From the NCBI GenBank assembly GCA_039812985.1, contig JBDHUL010000016.1:1-17568 (forward strand): a DNA stretch of 17,568 bases, written 5' to 3'. Position numbers and translations under genes: made by a program. Source of the DNA: JAPUDS01 sp039812985 (GTDB taxonomy: Bacteria; Patescibacteriota; Saccharimonadia; Saccharimonadales; Saccharimonadaceae). Positions 1-7,651 of this stretch are shown piece after piece. Each line of letters starts with the position of its first letter. Position 1 is the first letter of the stretch. Below the pieces are notes generated by a model that did no database searches, was not told the origin of the DNA, and saw only the letters and a program-made list of their open reading frames with translations.

Positions 1-167
1 CTCTGCAAACTACAATCATGCGATACCAAAAACGTATCAATCTCAGTAAGCAATCCATGCGCCAACTGTCGGTCGGCCCGCCACTGATACTCTGCCAGTA
101 GCGTGCCGGCTTCGTCATAGAGATAAAATTCGGCGACGGGATTATCGGTTTTGAGTCCAAGCAACAT
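1..167 (-). CDS. tsaB: TsaB-like t6A biosynthesis protein, N-terminal part (runs off the window)
   Basis: Partial gene; only the first 55 codons are inside the window. The start is the ATG at 167-165, with a good Shine-Dalgarno (GGAGG) about 8 nt upstream. The visible protein begins MLLGLKTDNPVAEFYLYD and continues to RQLAHGLLTEIDTFL, which fits the N-terminal ASKHA-fold strand pair and the following helix of TsaB/YeaZ. In that family TsaB is the inactive scaffold partner of TsaD in making N6-threonylcarbamoyladenosine (t6A) at position 37 of ANN-decoding tRNAs. It overlaps the end of tsaE by 26 nt (142-167), so the two are co-transcribed and probably translationally coupled. Family recognition is by eye on a short fragment, but the partnership with tsaE supports it strongly. 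Confidence 0.8.
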   Translation of the reverse strand, partial: MLLGLKTDNPVAEFYLYDEAGTLLAEYQWRADRQLAHGLLTEIDTFLVSHDCSLQ

Positions 168-609
168 AGGCTTCCTCCATCTTTTTCGTTGGTGCGTCAA
201 TGCGTATGATACGCTCGTTTTCTCCTTCGCCATTTGTGAGCTGCACCGTGACGCAACGAGGCGGCAAAACATCAGCAACTGTCTCGCCCCACTCGATAAC
301 CGTCACCGCGCGATCGTCCTGCGTCGATTCGGCAAGGTCATGGGCCATAATACCGGGAACCGGTAAGCGATAAAAGTCATAGTGGTGCAACGTGAGACCA
401 TTTGGCGCTGTATAGACTCGCGAAATCGTAAAAGTCGGACTCTGCACATCTTCGTCCACCCCTAGCCCTGCTGCCAAACCTTTCGTAAACGTTGTCTTCC
501 CGCTACCGACATCACCCACCAGCTCAAGCACTTCGCCGCCGCGAAAAGATCGTCCTAGCATGGCCGCAAAATCCTGAGTTGCCTTAACACCCGAGAGCAC
601 CACTCGCAT
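142..609 (-). CDS. tsaE: TsaE, tRNA threonylcarbamoyladenosine biosynthesis ATPase
   Basis: 155 aa, the usual length for TsaE/YjeE. It has a P-loop GDVGSGKTT at residues 32-40, the family segment SPTFTISRVY around 57-66, and HHYDFYRL soon after, all typical of TsaE. The family hydrolyses ATP to drive the TsaB-TsaD complex in t6A formation on tRNA in the cytoplasm. The start is the ATG at 609; no Shine-Dalgarno is visible, but a TATACT box lies exactly 7 nt upstream, suggesting a leaderless mRNA. Its 3' end overlaps the start of tsaB by 26 nt. It is transcribed divergently from pilB across a 64-bp gap. No key residue is missing. Confidence 0.95.
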   Translation of the reverse strand: MRVVLSGVKATQDFAAMLGRSFRGGEVLELVGDVGSGKTTFTKGLAAGLGVDEDVQSPTFTISRVYTAPNGLTLHHYDFYRLPVPGIMAHDLAESTQDDRAVTVIEWGETVADVLPPRCVTVQLTNGEGENERIIRIDAPTKKMEEAYVAWTQNR

Positions 610-616
610 ACAACCT

Positions 617-622
617 AGTATA
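617..622 (-). promoter_or_regulatory. -10 box for tsaE-tsaB (leaderless geometry)
   Basis: TATACT on the minus strand, separated by 7 nt from the tsaE ATG. Transcription starting about 7 nt downstream of the hexamer would begin at or next to the start codon. No clear -35 element is visible. Confidence 0.55.
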
Positions 623-660
623 CTGTGCAGGAAGCGCTACAAAAAGCATAAGAAATAACG

Positions 661-666
661 TATACT
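661..666 (+). promoter_or_regulatory. -10 box for pilB-pilC (leaderless geometry)
   Basis: TATACT followed by 7 nt (ACCATGT) and then the pilB ATG at 674. No Shine-Dalgarno precedes the start. The spacing is identical to that of tsaE on the other strand. No convincing -35 hexamer is seen at 16-18 bp. Confidence 0.55.
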
Positions 667-673
667 ACCATGT

Positions 674-2455
674 ATGCGACTTTCGGATGATATTGTCGAG
701 CAGTTGCTGGTGAAGAAATCGAAAATCACCGATGAGCAGCTGGAGAGTATTAAGGACGAGCAAAAACAAAGCAACCGTCCTTTGCAAGATTTGGTTATCC
801 GACATGACATCCTCTCAGACAAGGATTTGACGAAGCTTTACGCCGAATACGCCGACATACCTTTCGTTGAAATCGCACCTAAAACAGTCGAAAAAACCAT
901 CCTCGACATTCTCCCCGAAAAAATTGCTCGTCAATACAACGCGGTTGTATTTGCCATCGACGGCACCACGAAACATTTGGCAATGGAAGACCCGGATGAC
1001 ATGCAGGCCGTCGATTTTTTGCAAAAGCAAGTAGGAACAGACTATAAGCTTTTCGTCGCGACCAAAGAGAATATCCTTCAAGTTCTTGAAAACTATCGGG
1101 ACGGAGTCGCCGAAGAGTTGTCAGATGTCATCGCTGTTCAGGAAGAACAGGACACGAAGGACGATATTTCCGAAGAAGACATCGCCGAGAACTCACCCAT
1201 CGCCAAAACAGTCAACCTCATTCTCGAATATGCCATCCGCTCGAACGCATCCGATATCCACATTGAACCACGAGAGGAGTTTCTACAAATCCGCTATCGC
1301 ATCGACGGGGTACTTCGAGAAGCCAACAAACTACCTCGAAATGTCCAGGGTGCCCTCGTGAGTCGTATAAAAATTTTGTCTAACCTCAAGATCGACGAAC
1401 GGCGCGTTCCGCAAGATGGCCGATTTAAAGTTACCGTCGCCGGGAAAAAATACGCCCTACGCGTCAGCACGCTCCCAATTGCCGAGGGTGAAAAAGTCGT
1501 GATGCGTATCCTCGACGAGTCCAATAAAGCCCTCACCCTCGAAGAACTTGGGTATTGGGGATGGTCCCTCGATAAGATCAATAATGCCATCGCCCAACCC
1601 TATGGCATGATGCTCGTCACTGGTCCAACTGGCTCTGGTAAATCAACCAGTCTCTACAGTGCCCTCACCATACTCAACAAACCAGACGTCAATATATCGA
1701 CCGTCGAAGACCCGGTTGAGTACAAGATTCAAGGTGCCAACCAGACCCAGGTAAACCCGGTGGCGGGTATGACGTTTATCGCTGGGCTGCGTGCCTTACT
1801 GCGCCAAGACCCAAACATCATCATGGTTGGTGAGATACGCGACGCCGAAACGGCCAACCTCGGCGTTCAAGCCGCCCTCACGGGCCACCTAGTATTTTCA
1901 ACTCTCCACACCAACAATGCTGCCACCTGTCTCCCTCGTCTACTCGACATGGGCATTGAACCTTTTCTCATCGCCTCAACCGTTCGCGCCGTCATCGGCC
2001 AGCGCCTCGTGCGTCGTCTTTGCAAGGTATGTAAGCAGGAATACACCCCAACAAAGGATGAGGTTCAGATGATCGTCAAGACCTTCGGCATTGCGTCAGC
2101 CGCCCAGATGCAACACTTGCATGATCTTGAGAAATTAGCAGCAACCCAAAATATTGGGCAAGATATTGGCGAAAAACTCTCGAGTACCCCCAACAATATC
2201 ACTCGTCTCTTTCGGCCAAATCCCGAAGGGTGTGACGAATGCGGCCGTAGCGGCTACAAAGGACGTATGGGTATTTATGAAGTCCTCGATAACTCAGTCG
2301 AAGTTCAAAAACTCATCGTCGCCAATGCCACGAGTAATGTTATCCAGGACCAAGCCATAAAGGAGGGGATGATGACCATGCAAACCGACGGCTTCATCAA
2401 AGCATTGCGCGGACAAACTTCAGTCGAAGAAATTTTGAGGGTAACTCGAGAGTAG
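674..2455 (+). CDS. pilB: Type IV pilus assembly ATPase PilB (GspE/PulE family)
   Basis: 593 aa, full length for a PilB/GspE extension ATPase. An N-terminal MshEN-like domain covers about residues 1-150. It is followed by an acidic linker and the N2/C ATPase core from about 175. Visible motifs are Walker A GPTGSGKST (317-325), the Asp-box VEDPVE (344-349), Walker B IIMVGEIRD (382-390) and the His-box with STLHTN near 409-414. Two CxxC pairs (C450/C453 and C520/C523) form the family's zinc site. The enzyme is a cytoplasmic hexamer that powers pilus polymerisation with PilC and PilM. The ATG at 674 is chosen for frame; a nearby ATG at 670 is out of frame. pilC follows after 3 nt. No PilT retraction ATPase lies in the window. 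Confidence 0.96.
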   Translation: MRLSDDIVEQLLVKKSKITDEQLESIKDEQKQSNRPLQDLVIRHDILSDKDLTKLYAEYADIPFVEIAPKTVEKTILDILPEKIARQYNAVVFAIDGTTKHLAMEDPDDMQAVDFLQKQVGTDYKLFVATKENILQVLENYRDGVAEELSDVIAVQEEQDTKDDISEEDIAENSPIAKTVNLILEYAIRSNASDIHIEPREEFLQIRYRIDGVLREANKLPRNVQGALVSRIKILSNLKIDERRVPQDGRFKVTVAGKKYALRVSTLPIAEGEKVVMRILDESNKALTLEELGYWGWSLDKINNAIAQPYGMMLVTGPTGSGKSTSLYSALTILNKPDVNISTVEDPVEYKIQGANQTQVNPVAGMTFIAGLRALLRQDPNIIMVGEIRDAETANLGVQAALTGHLVFSTLHTNNAATCLPRLLDMGIEPFLIASTVRAVIGQRLVRRLCKVCKQEYTPTKDEVQMIVKTFGIASAAQMQHLHDLEKLAATQNIGQDIGEKLSSTPNNITRLFRPNPEGCDECGRSGYKGRMGIYEVLDNSVEVQKLIVANATSNVIQDQAIKEGMMTMQTDGFIKALRGQTSVEEILRVTRE

Positions 2456-2458
2456 CGT

Positions 2459-3673
2459 ATGTCCATATTTTCATACCAAGCAGTCAACCCCGAAGGCAAC
2501 CATGTCAAGGGAACAGTAGAAGGCGTCAACCGTGACGAAGTCATAGAATCGCTCACAAAACAGGGCATGAAGCCAAGTGAGGTCAAGCTCGTAACCGGCG
2601 ACAAAAAGGCCAGTGGGCTATTCAAAAAAAGAGTTAGTATTACCGACCTTGTGCTCTTTACCCGCCAACTTTCGACCATGGTTTCGGCTGGCGTGCCGCT
2701 TATGCGTGCCCTCACCACGCTCCAGACGCAGGCAGAAAACCCATCGCTCAAAGAGGTTATTGGCAGCCTCGTCAAAGATGTTCAGGGCGGGTCTCAACTC
2801 GCCGATGCTCTCGAGAAGCATCCGAAAGTCTTTAGCGAAATCTATGTCAACATGGTTCGAGCCGGCGAGGCGGCGGGGATTGTTGATGATATTTTAAAAC
2901 GGCTCGCTACCCAAGTTGAAAAAAGCGCCAGTATGCGTAAAAAAATAAAAGGCGCAATGACGTATCCCGGAGTGCTCCTCAGCTTGACGGTCGTGGCTTT
3001 TTTCGGGCTTATGATATTTGTCGTGCCGCAGATCGGTACGACCCTAAAAGGTCTTGGTGGACCGGGTGCTCAACTGCCGCCCTTGACACAAGGGATGCTC
3101 GACATGAGTGATTTTATGGTAAAACAATGGTACCTCGTACTAGCGATTCTCCTCAGTATTATATTTGGGCTACGAGCATATTTAAAAACTGATTCTGGGC
3201 GTCACGTCTTCCATCGACTTATACTCAAGGCGCCTATTGCCGGAATGATTACGACCAAAATAGCTGTCGCAAGCTTTACTCGAACTTTTTCTGCACTCAT
3301 CGGGGCTGGGGTAAGCGTCGTCGAGGCCCTCAAGGTGACGGCTGGTTCCCTAGGCAATGTTTTGTTTAAAGAGGAGATAGAAAAAGCCGCCAACCAAGTT
3401 GTAAACGGCAAACAGCTCTCACAGGCTCTCGAAGGCAGTACGCTCTTTCCGGCTATCGTCCCCCAAATGCTTGCCGTCGGCGAAGAAACCGGGCAAACCG
3501 ACATCGTGCTCGTCAAAGTTGCCGAATTCTACGAAGAAGAAGTCGATACCGCCATCGCCAGCATGAGCTCACTGCTCGAACCTATTATGATTGTCATCAT
3601 GGGCGCTGCGGTCGGTCTCATTGCCGCAGCGGTTATGGGACCGATCGCCAGCATGAGCCAGAACGTCAACTAA
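2459..3673 (+). CDS. pilC: Type IV pilus inner-membrane platform protein PilC (GspF family)
   Basis: 404 aa, the standard length. It has two tandem T2SSF domains. The first (around residues 65-190) contains FTRQLSTMVSAGVPLMRAL, and the second (around 270-395) contains FTRTFSALIGAGVSVVEAL, the same hallmark helix repeated. Membrane segments are visible near 170-190, 222-240 and 372-395. PilC is the inner-membrane platform that PilB works against to insert pilin subunits. The gene starts 3 nt after the pilB stop, with only a distant GAGG upstream, so translation probably depends on reinitiation after pilB. A strong promoter lies just downstream, so pilB-pilC appear to form their own unit. Confidence 0.95.
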   Translation: MSIFSYQAVNPEGNHVKGTVEGVNRDEVIESLTKQGMKPSEVKLVTGDKKASGLFKKRVSITDLVLFTRQLSTMVSAGVPLMRALTTLQTQAENPSLKEVIGSLVKDVQGGSQLADALEKHPKVFSEIYVNMVRAGEAAGIVDDILKRLATQVEKSASMRKKIKGAMTYPGVLLSLTVVAFFGLMIFVVPQIGTTLKGLGGPGAQLPPLTQGMLDMSDFMVKQWYLVLAILLSIIFGLRAYLKTDSGRHVFHRLILKAPIAGMITTKIAVASFTRTFSALIGAGVSVVEALKVTAGSLGNVLFKEEIEKAANQVVNGKQLSQALEGSTLFPAIVPQMLAVGEETGQTDIVLVKVAEFYEEEVDTAIASMSSLLEPIMIVIMGAAVGLIAAAVMGPIASMSQNVN

Positions 3674-3679
3674 AGCCTC

Positions 3680-3707
3680 TTGACCTTGTACTGCTTATGG
3701 TTATAAT
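3680..3707 (+). promoter_or_regulatory. Sigma70-type promoter for the major pilin
   Basis: TTGACC at 3680-3685, a 16-bp spacer, then a perfect TATAAT at 3702-3707. This is the best classical promoter in the window. The predicted start is near 3714, giving a leader of about 75 nt before the pilin ATG at 3790. It fits strong independent expression of the pilin. Confidence 0.65.
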
Positions 3708-3789
3708 GATTGATAGATACTCTGTACAATGAACTGTGAAAGTCAGAGGTCGCATAACAATTAACGTTACCTTAAGGAGGGTGGGCTCT

Positions 3790-4353
3790 ATGGTCTCACT
3801 TAAGCAACAACGGCAGTCCGGCTTCACGATAGTTGAGCTTCTGATTGTCATTATAATCATCGGGATACTCGTTGGTCTCGTGGTCACGCAGATTCTAGGC
3901 GCAAGCGCCAAGGCCCGAGACACTGAACGCAAAACTGACCTGGACAATATAGCAAACCAGTTGGAGACATATTACGGTAAAGCGAGTGGCTACCCGTCGC
4001 TTGCCGACCTCAACGATGCTACTTGGCGCAAAAATAATGAAGTTTCTATGGGTGATAATAACAAGGCCCTGTACGACCCATCGGCTACTACAACCGCACC
4101 TACCTCAACAATTCCAGCGAGCGTACAGCTTGGTGCGTATACGTATATTCCGACAGTTAATGGAACAGCCAGTACTAGCTGTGTCAGCCCGACCAATAAC
4201 GCTACTACACCAGTCGCAAATACGGGCACGTTCTGCAATGGATATCAGTTAACTGCACTACTCGAGAACAGCAAAGACAAGGATGCAGCAACCGTTACGA
4301 ATGGTACTGCCACTCAATACCAGTTCACTAAGAAAAACGCCACTAACCTGTAG
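3790..4353 (+). CDS. Type IV major pilin-like prepilin
   Basis: 187 aa from the ATG at 3790, chosen because AAGGAGG (3774-3780) lies 9 nt upstream. A GTG at 3736 would extend the frame but has no such site and would lengthen the leader peptide. The N-terminus is a classic class III signal: a short basic leader ending KQQRQSG, cleavage after Gly, then FTIVELLIVIIIIGILVGLVV with Glu at +5 of the mature protein. The C-terminal half is rich in Thr, Ser, Ala and Asn and ends in a domain with one Cys pair (TSC...FC) followed by NGYQLTALLEN. It has its own promoter and terminator inside the pilus locus, which suits the most abundant subunit. The exact pilin subclass is not clear. Confidence 0.9.
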   Translation: MVSLKQQRQSGFTIVELLIVIIIIGILVGLVVTQILGASAKARDTERKTDLDNIANQLETYYGKASGYPSLADLNDATWRKNNEVSMGDNNKALYDPSATTTAPTSTIPASVQLGAYTYIPTVNGTASTSCVSPTNNATTPVANTGTFCNGYQLTALLENSKDKDAATVTNGTATQYQFTKKNATNL

Positions 4354-4367
4354 CCCTATCGTAGCAG

Positions 4368-4399
4368 AAAGCAGATCCTCTACGGGATCTGCTTTTGTT
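4368..4399 (+). terminator. Rho-independent terminator after the pilin
   Basis: A perfect 11-bp stem, AAAGCAGATCC pairing with GGATCTGCTTT, with a 6-nt loop, followed by TTTTGTT. It sits 14 nt after the pilin stop and insulates the pilin from pilM. Confidence 0.85.
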
Positions 4400-4453
4400 A
4401 TCCTTGAAGCCATAATAGCATTTCGAAAACAGATATACGCCATAAGCATTTTC

Positions 4454-4462
4454 TGCTACAAT
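4454..4462 (+). promoter_or_regulatory. Extended -10 promoter for the pilMNO unit
   Basis: TGCTACAAT is an extended -10 element (TGn plus TACAAT), 23 nt before the pilM ATG. The predicted start near 4469 gives a leader of about 16 nt. The -35 region is poor. Confidence 0.45.
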
Positions 4463-4485
4463 ACTACGTAAGTGGCGGGCATCAT

Positions 4486-5538
4486 ATGAGCAAATTATTT
4501 TTTAAAGACAAACCCATTATTGGACTCGACATTTCTACAACGAGCATTAAACTGATGTCGGTTGATACACACAGATGGCAAGTGCTCGGGTACGGTTCGA
4601 TTGACGTTGATCCTTCGCAGATGGAGAGTAGCCTAGAGACCGACGGAGAGTACATCTCTAAACAGCTGAAAAAAATGCTGAAGGAGAAGATTCTTGGGGT
4701 GTTTGGGAGCAATCACGTTATCATGAGTATACCAACATCACGAACGTACTCACGTAGTGTTTCAATACCAGCAAGTGTGACGAGTTCACTGTCGGATTCA
4801 ATACGGCTTGAGGCCGAGCAGTACATACCCACACCGCTCGCGCAGCTATATATCGATTATGAAATAACCAGCAAGGACAAAGAGGCTACATCGGCCCTTA
4901 TGTGCGCCGTGCCCCAGAAGATCGTTGACAACTGCGTTAGAGCAGCTTCCGAATCTGACCTAAAAGTGATCATGGTCGAGCCCGGCATGCTGTCGGTCGC
5001 ACGCCTCCTCAGGTACACCGAAGACGGCAGCCTCCCTACTGTTGTCGTCGATATTGGTGCAGCCGCCACTGATGTTGCCGTCATCGACGGAACAATCAAA
5101 GTCACCGGCGGCCTGCCGGTCGGGGGCAATACGTTCACGCTTGACATATCAGAAAAAATGAAAGTAACCCTTGAGAAAGCCCACCAACTTAAGGTACTTA
5201 ACGGCATGAGCGCCGGGCCAAAGCAAAAGGCACTGGTCGGGTCACTTGAACCAAGTTTGAAACGCATCGTGCAAGAGATAAAAAAAATTATCCGTTACTA
5301 CGTTGAACGTGTCCCTGGAGCGCGCAATATTGAGCAGGTTATCGTGGTTGGTGGCGGTTCAAATGTCCCGGGTATTGGCGACTATTTCACAGACAACCTT
5401 GTTATTGCTTCTCGGGTAGCGAGCCCGTGGCAGTTGCTCAATTTCGCAAAGCTACCACAGCCAGCACGTCAGTTCAAACCCCGTTATCTTACCGTAGCGG
5501 GACTCGCAAGTGTCAAACCAGACGAGGTGTGGAAATGA
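4486..5538 (+). CDS. pilM: Type IV pilus assembly protein PilM (actin-like)
   Basis: 350 aa, the usual PilM length. The actin/FtsA-like ATP-binding fold shows as GLDISTTSIKL near residues 13-23 (phosphate 1), TVVVDIGAAATDVAVI (phosphate 2) in the middle, and VIVVGGGSNVPGI (adenosine motif) near the C-terminus. PilM is a cytoplasmic ring protein that binds the PilN N-terminal tail and links the PilB motor to the membrane PilN-PilO frame. The start at 4486 has only a weak Shine-Dalgarno. The stop codon overlaps the pilN start as ATGA, indicating coupling. It is the first gene of a four-gene, tightly overlapping operon. Confidence 0.95.
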   Translation: MSKLFFKDKPIIGLDISTTSIKLMSVDTHRWQVLGYGSIDVDPSQMESSLETDGEYISKQLKKMLKEKILGVFGSNHVIMSIPTSRTYSRSVSIPASVTSSLSDSIRLEAEQYIPTPLAQLYIDYEITSKDKEATSALMCAVPQKIVDNCVRAASESDLKVIMVEPGMLSVARLLRYTEDGSLPTVVVDIGAAATDVAVIDGTIKVTGGLPVGGNTFTLDISEKMKVTLEKAHQLKVLNGMSAGPKQKALVGSLEPSLKRIVQEIKKIIRYYVERVPGARNIEQVIVVGGGSNVPGIGDYFTDNLVIASRVASPWQLLNFAKLPQPARQFKPRYLTVAGLASVKPDEVWK

Positions 5539-6128
5539 TCAACCTGCTGAACCCAGACAGCACCAAGGAACTGCGAGCAGGACGGGTCAATATTCGCCTG
5601 CGGCGTTATACCATCTTGACCTTTCTCACTGTTGGCATCATAGGAGCAATCTATGCATTTAGTTACAAAATTGCCGATGAACAACTGAGTAAAGAAACGA
5701 CGAACAACGCAACTATTGACGCCGCGCTTGCGTCATATGCCCCAACTAAGAAAGCTGCCTCAGAATACCAGTCAAACCTCGCGGTTGCGCAAAAGATACT
5801 CGGCAGCCAGATTGTATTTAGTAGCTTTATAACTGATCTTTCGGCAGCACTTCCTCCTCGCACTATCCTCGATAGCTTCTCGCTTTCGACAAAATCGATG
5901 ACAACGACCGGAGGAAAACCGACAGCGGTTCAGATTACCGCACGCGGGAAAAGCTATGATGATATCTTGATGCTAAAATCGAGCCTTGAAAAAAAGACTC
6001 GTTTATTTTCTTCAGTTCGTATCACCTCAAGCACTCGCTCCCCTGAAGGATCGGACGACAACAAAGCGAGGGACTATCCTTATGTCACGACATTTAGCGT
6101 GGTAATTGCCCCGCCGGGAGCCAAGTAA
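5535..6128 (+). CDS. pilN: Type IV pilus assembly protein PilN
   Basis: 197 aa from the ATG at 5535, which overlaps the pilM stop (ATGA) and has GAGG 7 nt upstream. The protein opens MINLLNPDS, matching the INLLP-type tail by which PilN docks on PilM. A single membrane helix follows (about residues 25-45, ILTFLTVGIIGAIYAF). The remainder is an alpha/beta domain typical of PilN, with the segment LPPRTILDSFSL in its middle. A longer reading from upstream in the same frame would start inside pilM and is rejected. It is thought to form an inner-membrane frame with PilO. The stop overlaps the pilO start as TAATG. Confidence 0.92.
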   Translation: MINLLNPDSTKELRAGRVNIRLRRYTILTFLTVGIIGAIYAFSYKIADEQLSKETTNNATIDAALASYAPTKKAASEYQSNLAVAQKILGSQIVFSSFITDLSAALPPRTILDSFSLSTKSMTTTGGKPTAVQITARGKSYDDILMLKSSLEKKTRLFSSVRITSSTRSPEGSDDNKARDYPYVTTFSVVIAPPGAK

Positions 6129-6715
6129 TGAGCGACAAACAAGGGAAATCATCTTCTCTGTCGGCCACGCAACTTCGCTGGATACTCATCGGTGTCATGT
6201 GTCTAGCGATAACCATTGGCGGAATTGGCGTTTGGTATCTCAACGGACTATTGGCTGAAAAAATGGCTGCCGTCTCGGACGCTTCGCGTGTCGCAGAGTC
6301 AAGCAAAACAAACCTCGGTCGTGCACAAGCACTTAAAATATACATGGAAAATCACACAACTGACATATACAAGGCTGCTCAGCTTGTCGCGCAAACCACG
6401 CTGTACCAGTATCAAAACCAGATTGTCGCGGACCTCACTCGTTACGCAAATGCGGCAAGGGTAACTATCACCGGCTTTGATTTCCCTCAAGATATTGCAA
6501 GTGCAACAGTCGATAAAGCCACTGGTCTAAAATCATTCACCGCCAATATCACACTGGCAAATCCAATACCATACAAAAACTACTTACAGTTTTTAAAGTA
6601 CATAGAACAAAATCTCATGCAAATGCAGATTACCGACATTGCCATCGCGCCAGACGCAAAAGACGTAAATATGATCAGCAGTACACTCATAGGAATACAG
6701 GTATACGTAAAATAA
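6128..6715 (+). CDS. pilO: Type IV pilus assembly protein PilO-like
   Basis: 195 aa with a short polar N-terminus, one membrane helix at about residues 18-38 (ILIGVMCLAITIGGIGVWYL), a helical region, then a ferredoxin-like domain. PilO proteins are poorly conserved in sequence, so the call rests on topology, size and position directly after pilN. The start overlaps the pilN stop (TAATG), and its own stop overlaps the next gene in the same way. The proposed role is heterodimerisation with PilN in the periplasm-like extracytoplasmic space of this single-membrane cell. Confidence 0.85.
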   Translation: MSDKQGKSSSLSATQLRWILIGVMCLAITIGGIGVWYLNGLLAEKMAAVSDASRVAESSKTNLGRAQALKIYMENHTTDIYKAAQLVAQTTLYQYQNQIVADLTRYANAARVTITGFDFPQDIASATVDKATGLKSFTANITLANPIPYKNYLQFLKYIEQNLMQMQITDIAIAPDAKDVNMISSTLIGIQVYVK

Positions 6716-7056
6716 TGGACGACTCAAAGAAAAAACAATCCGTGACACTTCAACAGTCATTCGAAGAAATCATGTCTTCGTTGCGCTCCCTTGGCACTCA
6801 AATCGCGCCGCATCTTGGCTTTATATACGTCATCATTATGCTTCTTAGTATCACTATGGTTGTTTATAGCGTGACACAGATTATGCAGCTAACAAACACG
6901 CCTTCATCGACACCAACCACATCAAGTGCCGGTGACTATACCATCACCTTTGATAAAAAAATTATTCTAAAAATCGAATCTCTCAACAGCGCCACTGCAC
7001 CCAATAGCACTATCCCTGGAGGTCGTATCAATCCCTTCTCGGAGGGCGTATACTAA
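6715..7056 (+). CDS. Small single-pass membrane protein of the pilus operon (PilP-like position)
   Basis: 113 aa. A cytoplasmic N-terminus of about 32 residues is followed by one membrane helix (about 34-56, HLGFIYVIIMLLSITMVVYSV), a Ser/Thr/Pro linker, and a short tail ending GGRINPFSEGVY. The start overlaps the pilO stop as TAATG, so it is coupled to pilM, pilN and pilO. I do not recognise a family with confidence. The position after pilO and the terminal R-x-NPF motif recall the RDPF-type motif of PilP, the PilN-PilO partner that in diderms contacts the secretin. This protein is shorter than PilP, and no secretin is visible. The gene is certainly real; its function is inferred from context. 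Confidence 0.8.
   Translation: MDDSKKKQSVTLQQSFEEIMSSLRSLGTQIAPHLGFIYVIIMLLSITMVVYSVTQIMQLTNTPSSTPTTSSAGDYTITFDKKIILKIESLNSATAPNSTIPGGRINPFSEGVY
7049..7054 (+). promoter_or_regulatory. Possible -10 box before the PRC-barrel gene
   Basis: TATACT overlapping the stop of the preceding gene, 9 nt before the ATG at 7064. This could give a near-leaderless transcript separate from the pilMNO operon. No -35 is visible. Confidence 0.35.
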
Positions 7057-7063
7057 ACAATGT

Positions 7064-7651
7064 ATGCTTGTACCCATCTCTCGACTCCTGCACGCGCCTG
7101 TTCTTAGCCTCCAAACAGGAGCAGAACTCGCCCGTATTGACAAAGCCATTGTTGACCCCAGACAGCTGCTTATCGCAGCATTTCGCGTCAATGGCAAACT
7201 GCTCGACCATACGGCATCGGTACTGCACCCCGAAGATATACGCGAGATAAGCGATCTCGGCATCATCATCGATAGTAGCGACCAGTTGATGAGCCTTGAG
7301 GGGCTCGTCCGCCTACAAAAGGTTATTGACTTTGGCTTTGAGCTTAATAATCTGCGAGTTGAGGATGAGCTCGGACACAAGCTCGGGCATGTCGAAAGCT
7401 ACGCGATTGAGCTTAACACCTTCACCATACAACAGATATATGTCAGGCCATCATTTCTTAAGAGTTTATCGGTGAGTACGCTCAGTATTCGTCGTACTCA
7501 GGTTGTCTCTGTCGATAATAACGTCTTGACCGTGAAAAGCACAGGCATTAAAGAGTCCGAGCCGCTTCAAAACGCCACGCGAATGCTTACAAACCCCTTT
7601 CGCGGAACCGCCACCCAGCAACCCGAAGCAAGCGAGGTCACTCGTCGATGA
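7064..7651 (+). CDS. PRC-barrel domain protein
   Basis: 195 aa. Two PRC-barrel-like modules are visible: residues 1-80, with the pattern LSLQTGAELARIDKAIVDP, and residues 95-165, with LRVEDELGHKLGHVESYAI then a strand-rich stretch. The last 30 residues are polar and look disordered. PRC-barrels occur in ribosome maturation (RimM) and in photosystem and sporulation proteins, so they do not define a function by themselves. The gene follows the pilus operon by 7 nt and may share its transcript. There is no clear Shine-Dalgarno. Its 3' end overlaps that of recX on the opposite strand by 14 bp. Confidence 0.82.
   Translation: MLVPISRLLHAPVLSLQTGAELARIDKAIVDPRQLLIAAFRVNGKLLDHTASVLHPEDIREISDLGIIIDSSDQLMSLEGLVRLQKVIDFGFELNNLRVEDELGHKLGHVESYAIELNTFTIQQIYVRPSFLKSLSVSTLSIRRTQVVSVDNNVLTVKSTGIKESEPLQNATRMLTNPFRGTATQQPEASEVTRR

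Noticed and set aside
151..366. Open frames opposite or within tsaE, pilB, ruvB, recA and other genes
   Set aside because: They lie in shadow frames of well-supported genes and show no recognisable domains or independent start signals.
3736..3789. Longer pilin reading from a GTG at 3736
   Set aside because: It would put 18 extra residues before the prepilin leader and lacks a Shine-Dalgarno, while AAGGAGG sits 9 nt before the ATG at 3790.
5427..5534. Longer PilN starting inside pilM
   Set aside because: The added residues resemble nothing in PilN, and the ATGA overlap at 5535 with the MINLLNP motif gives a clear start.
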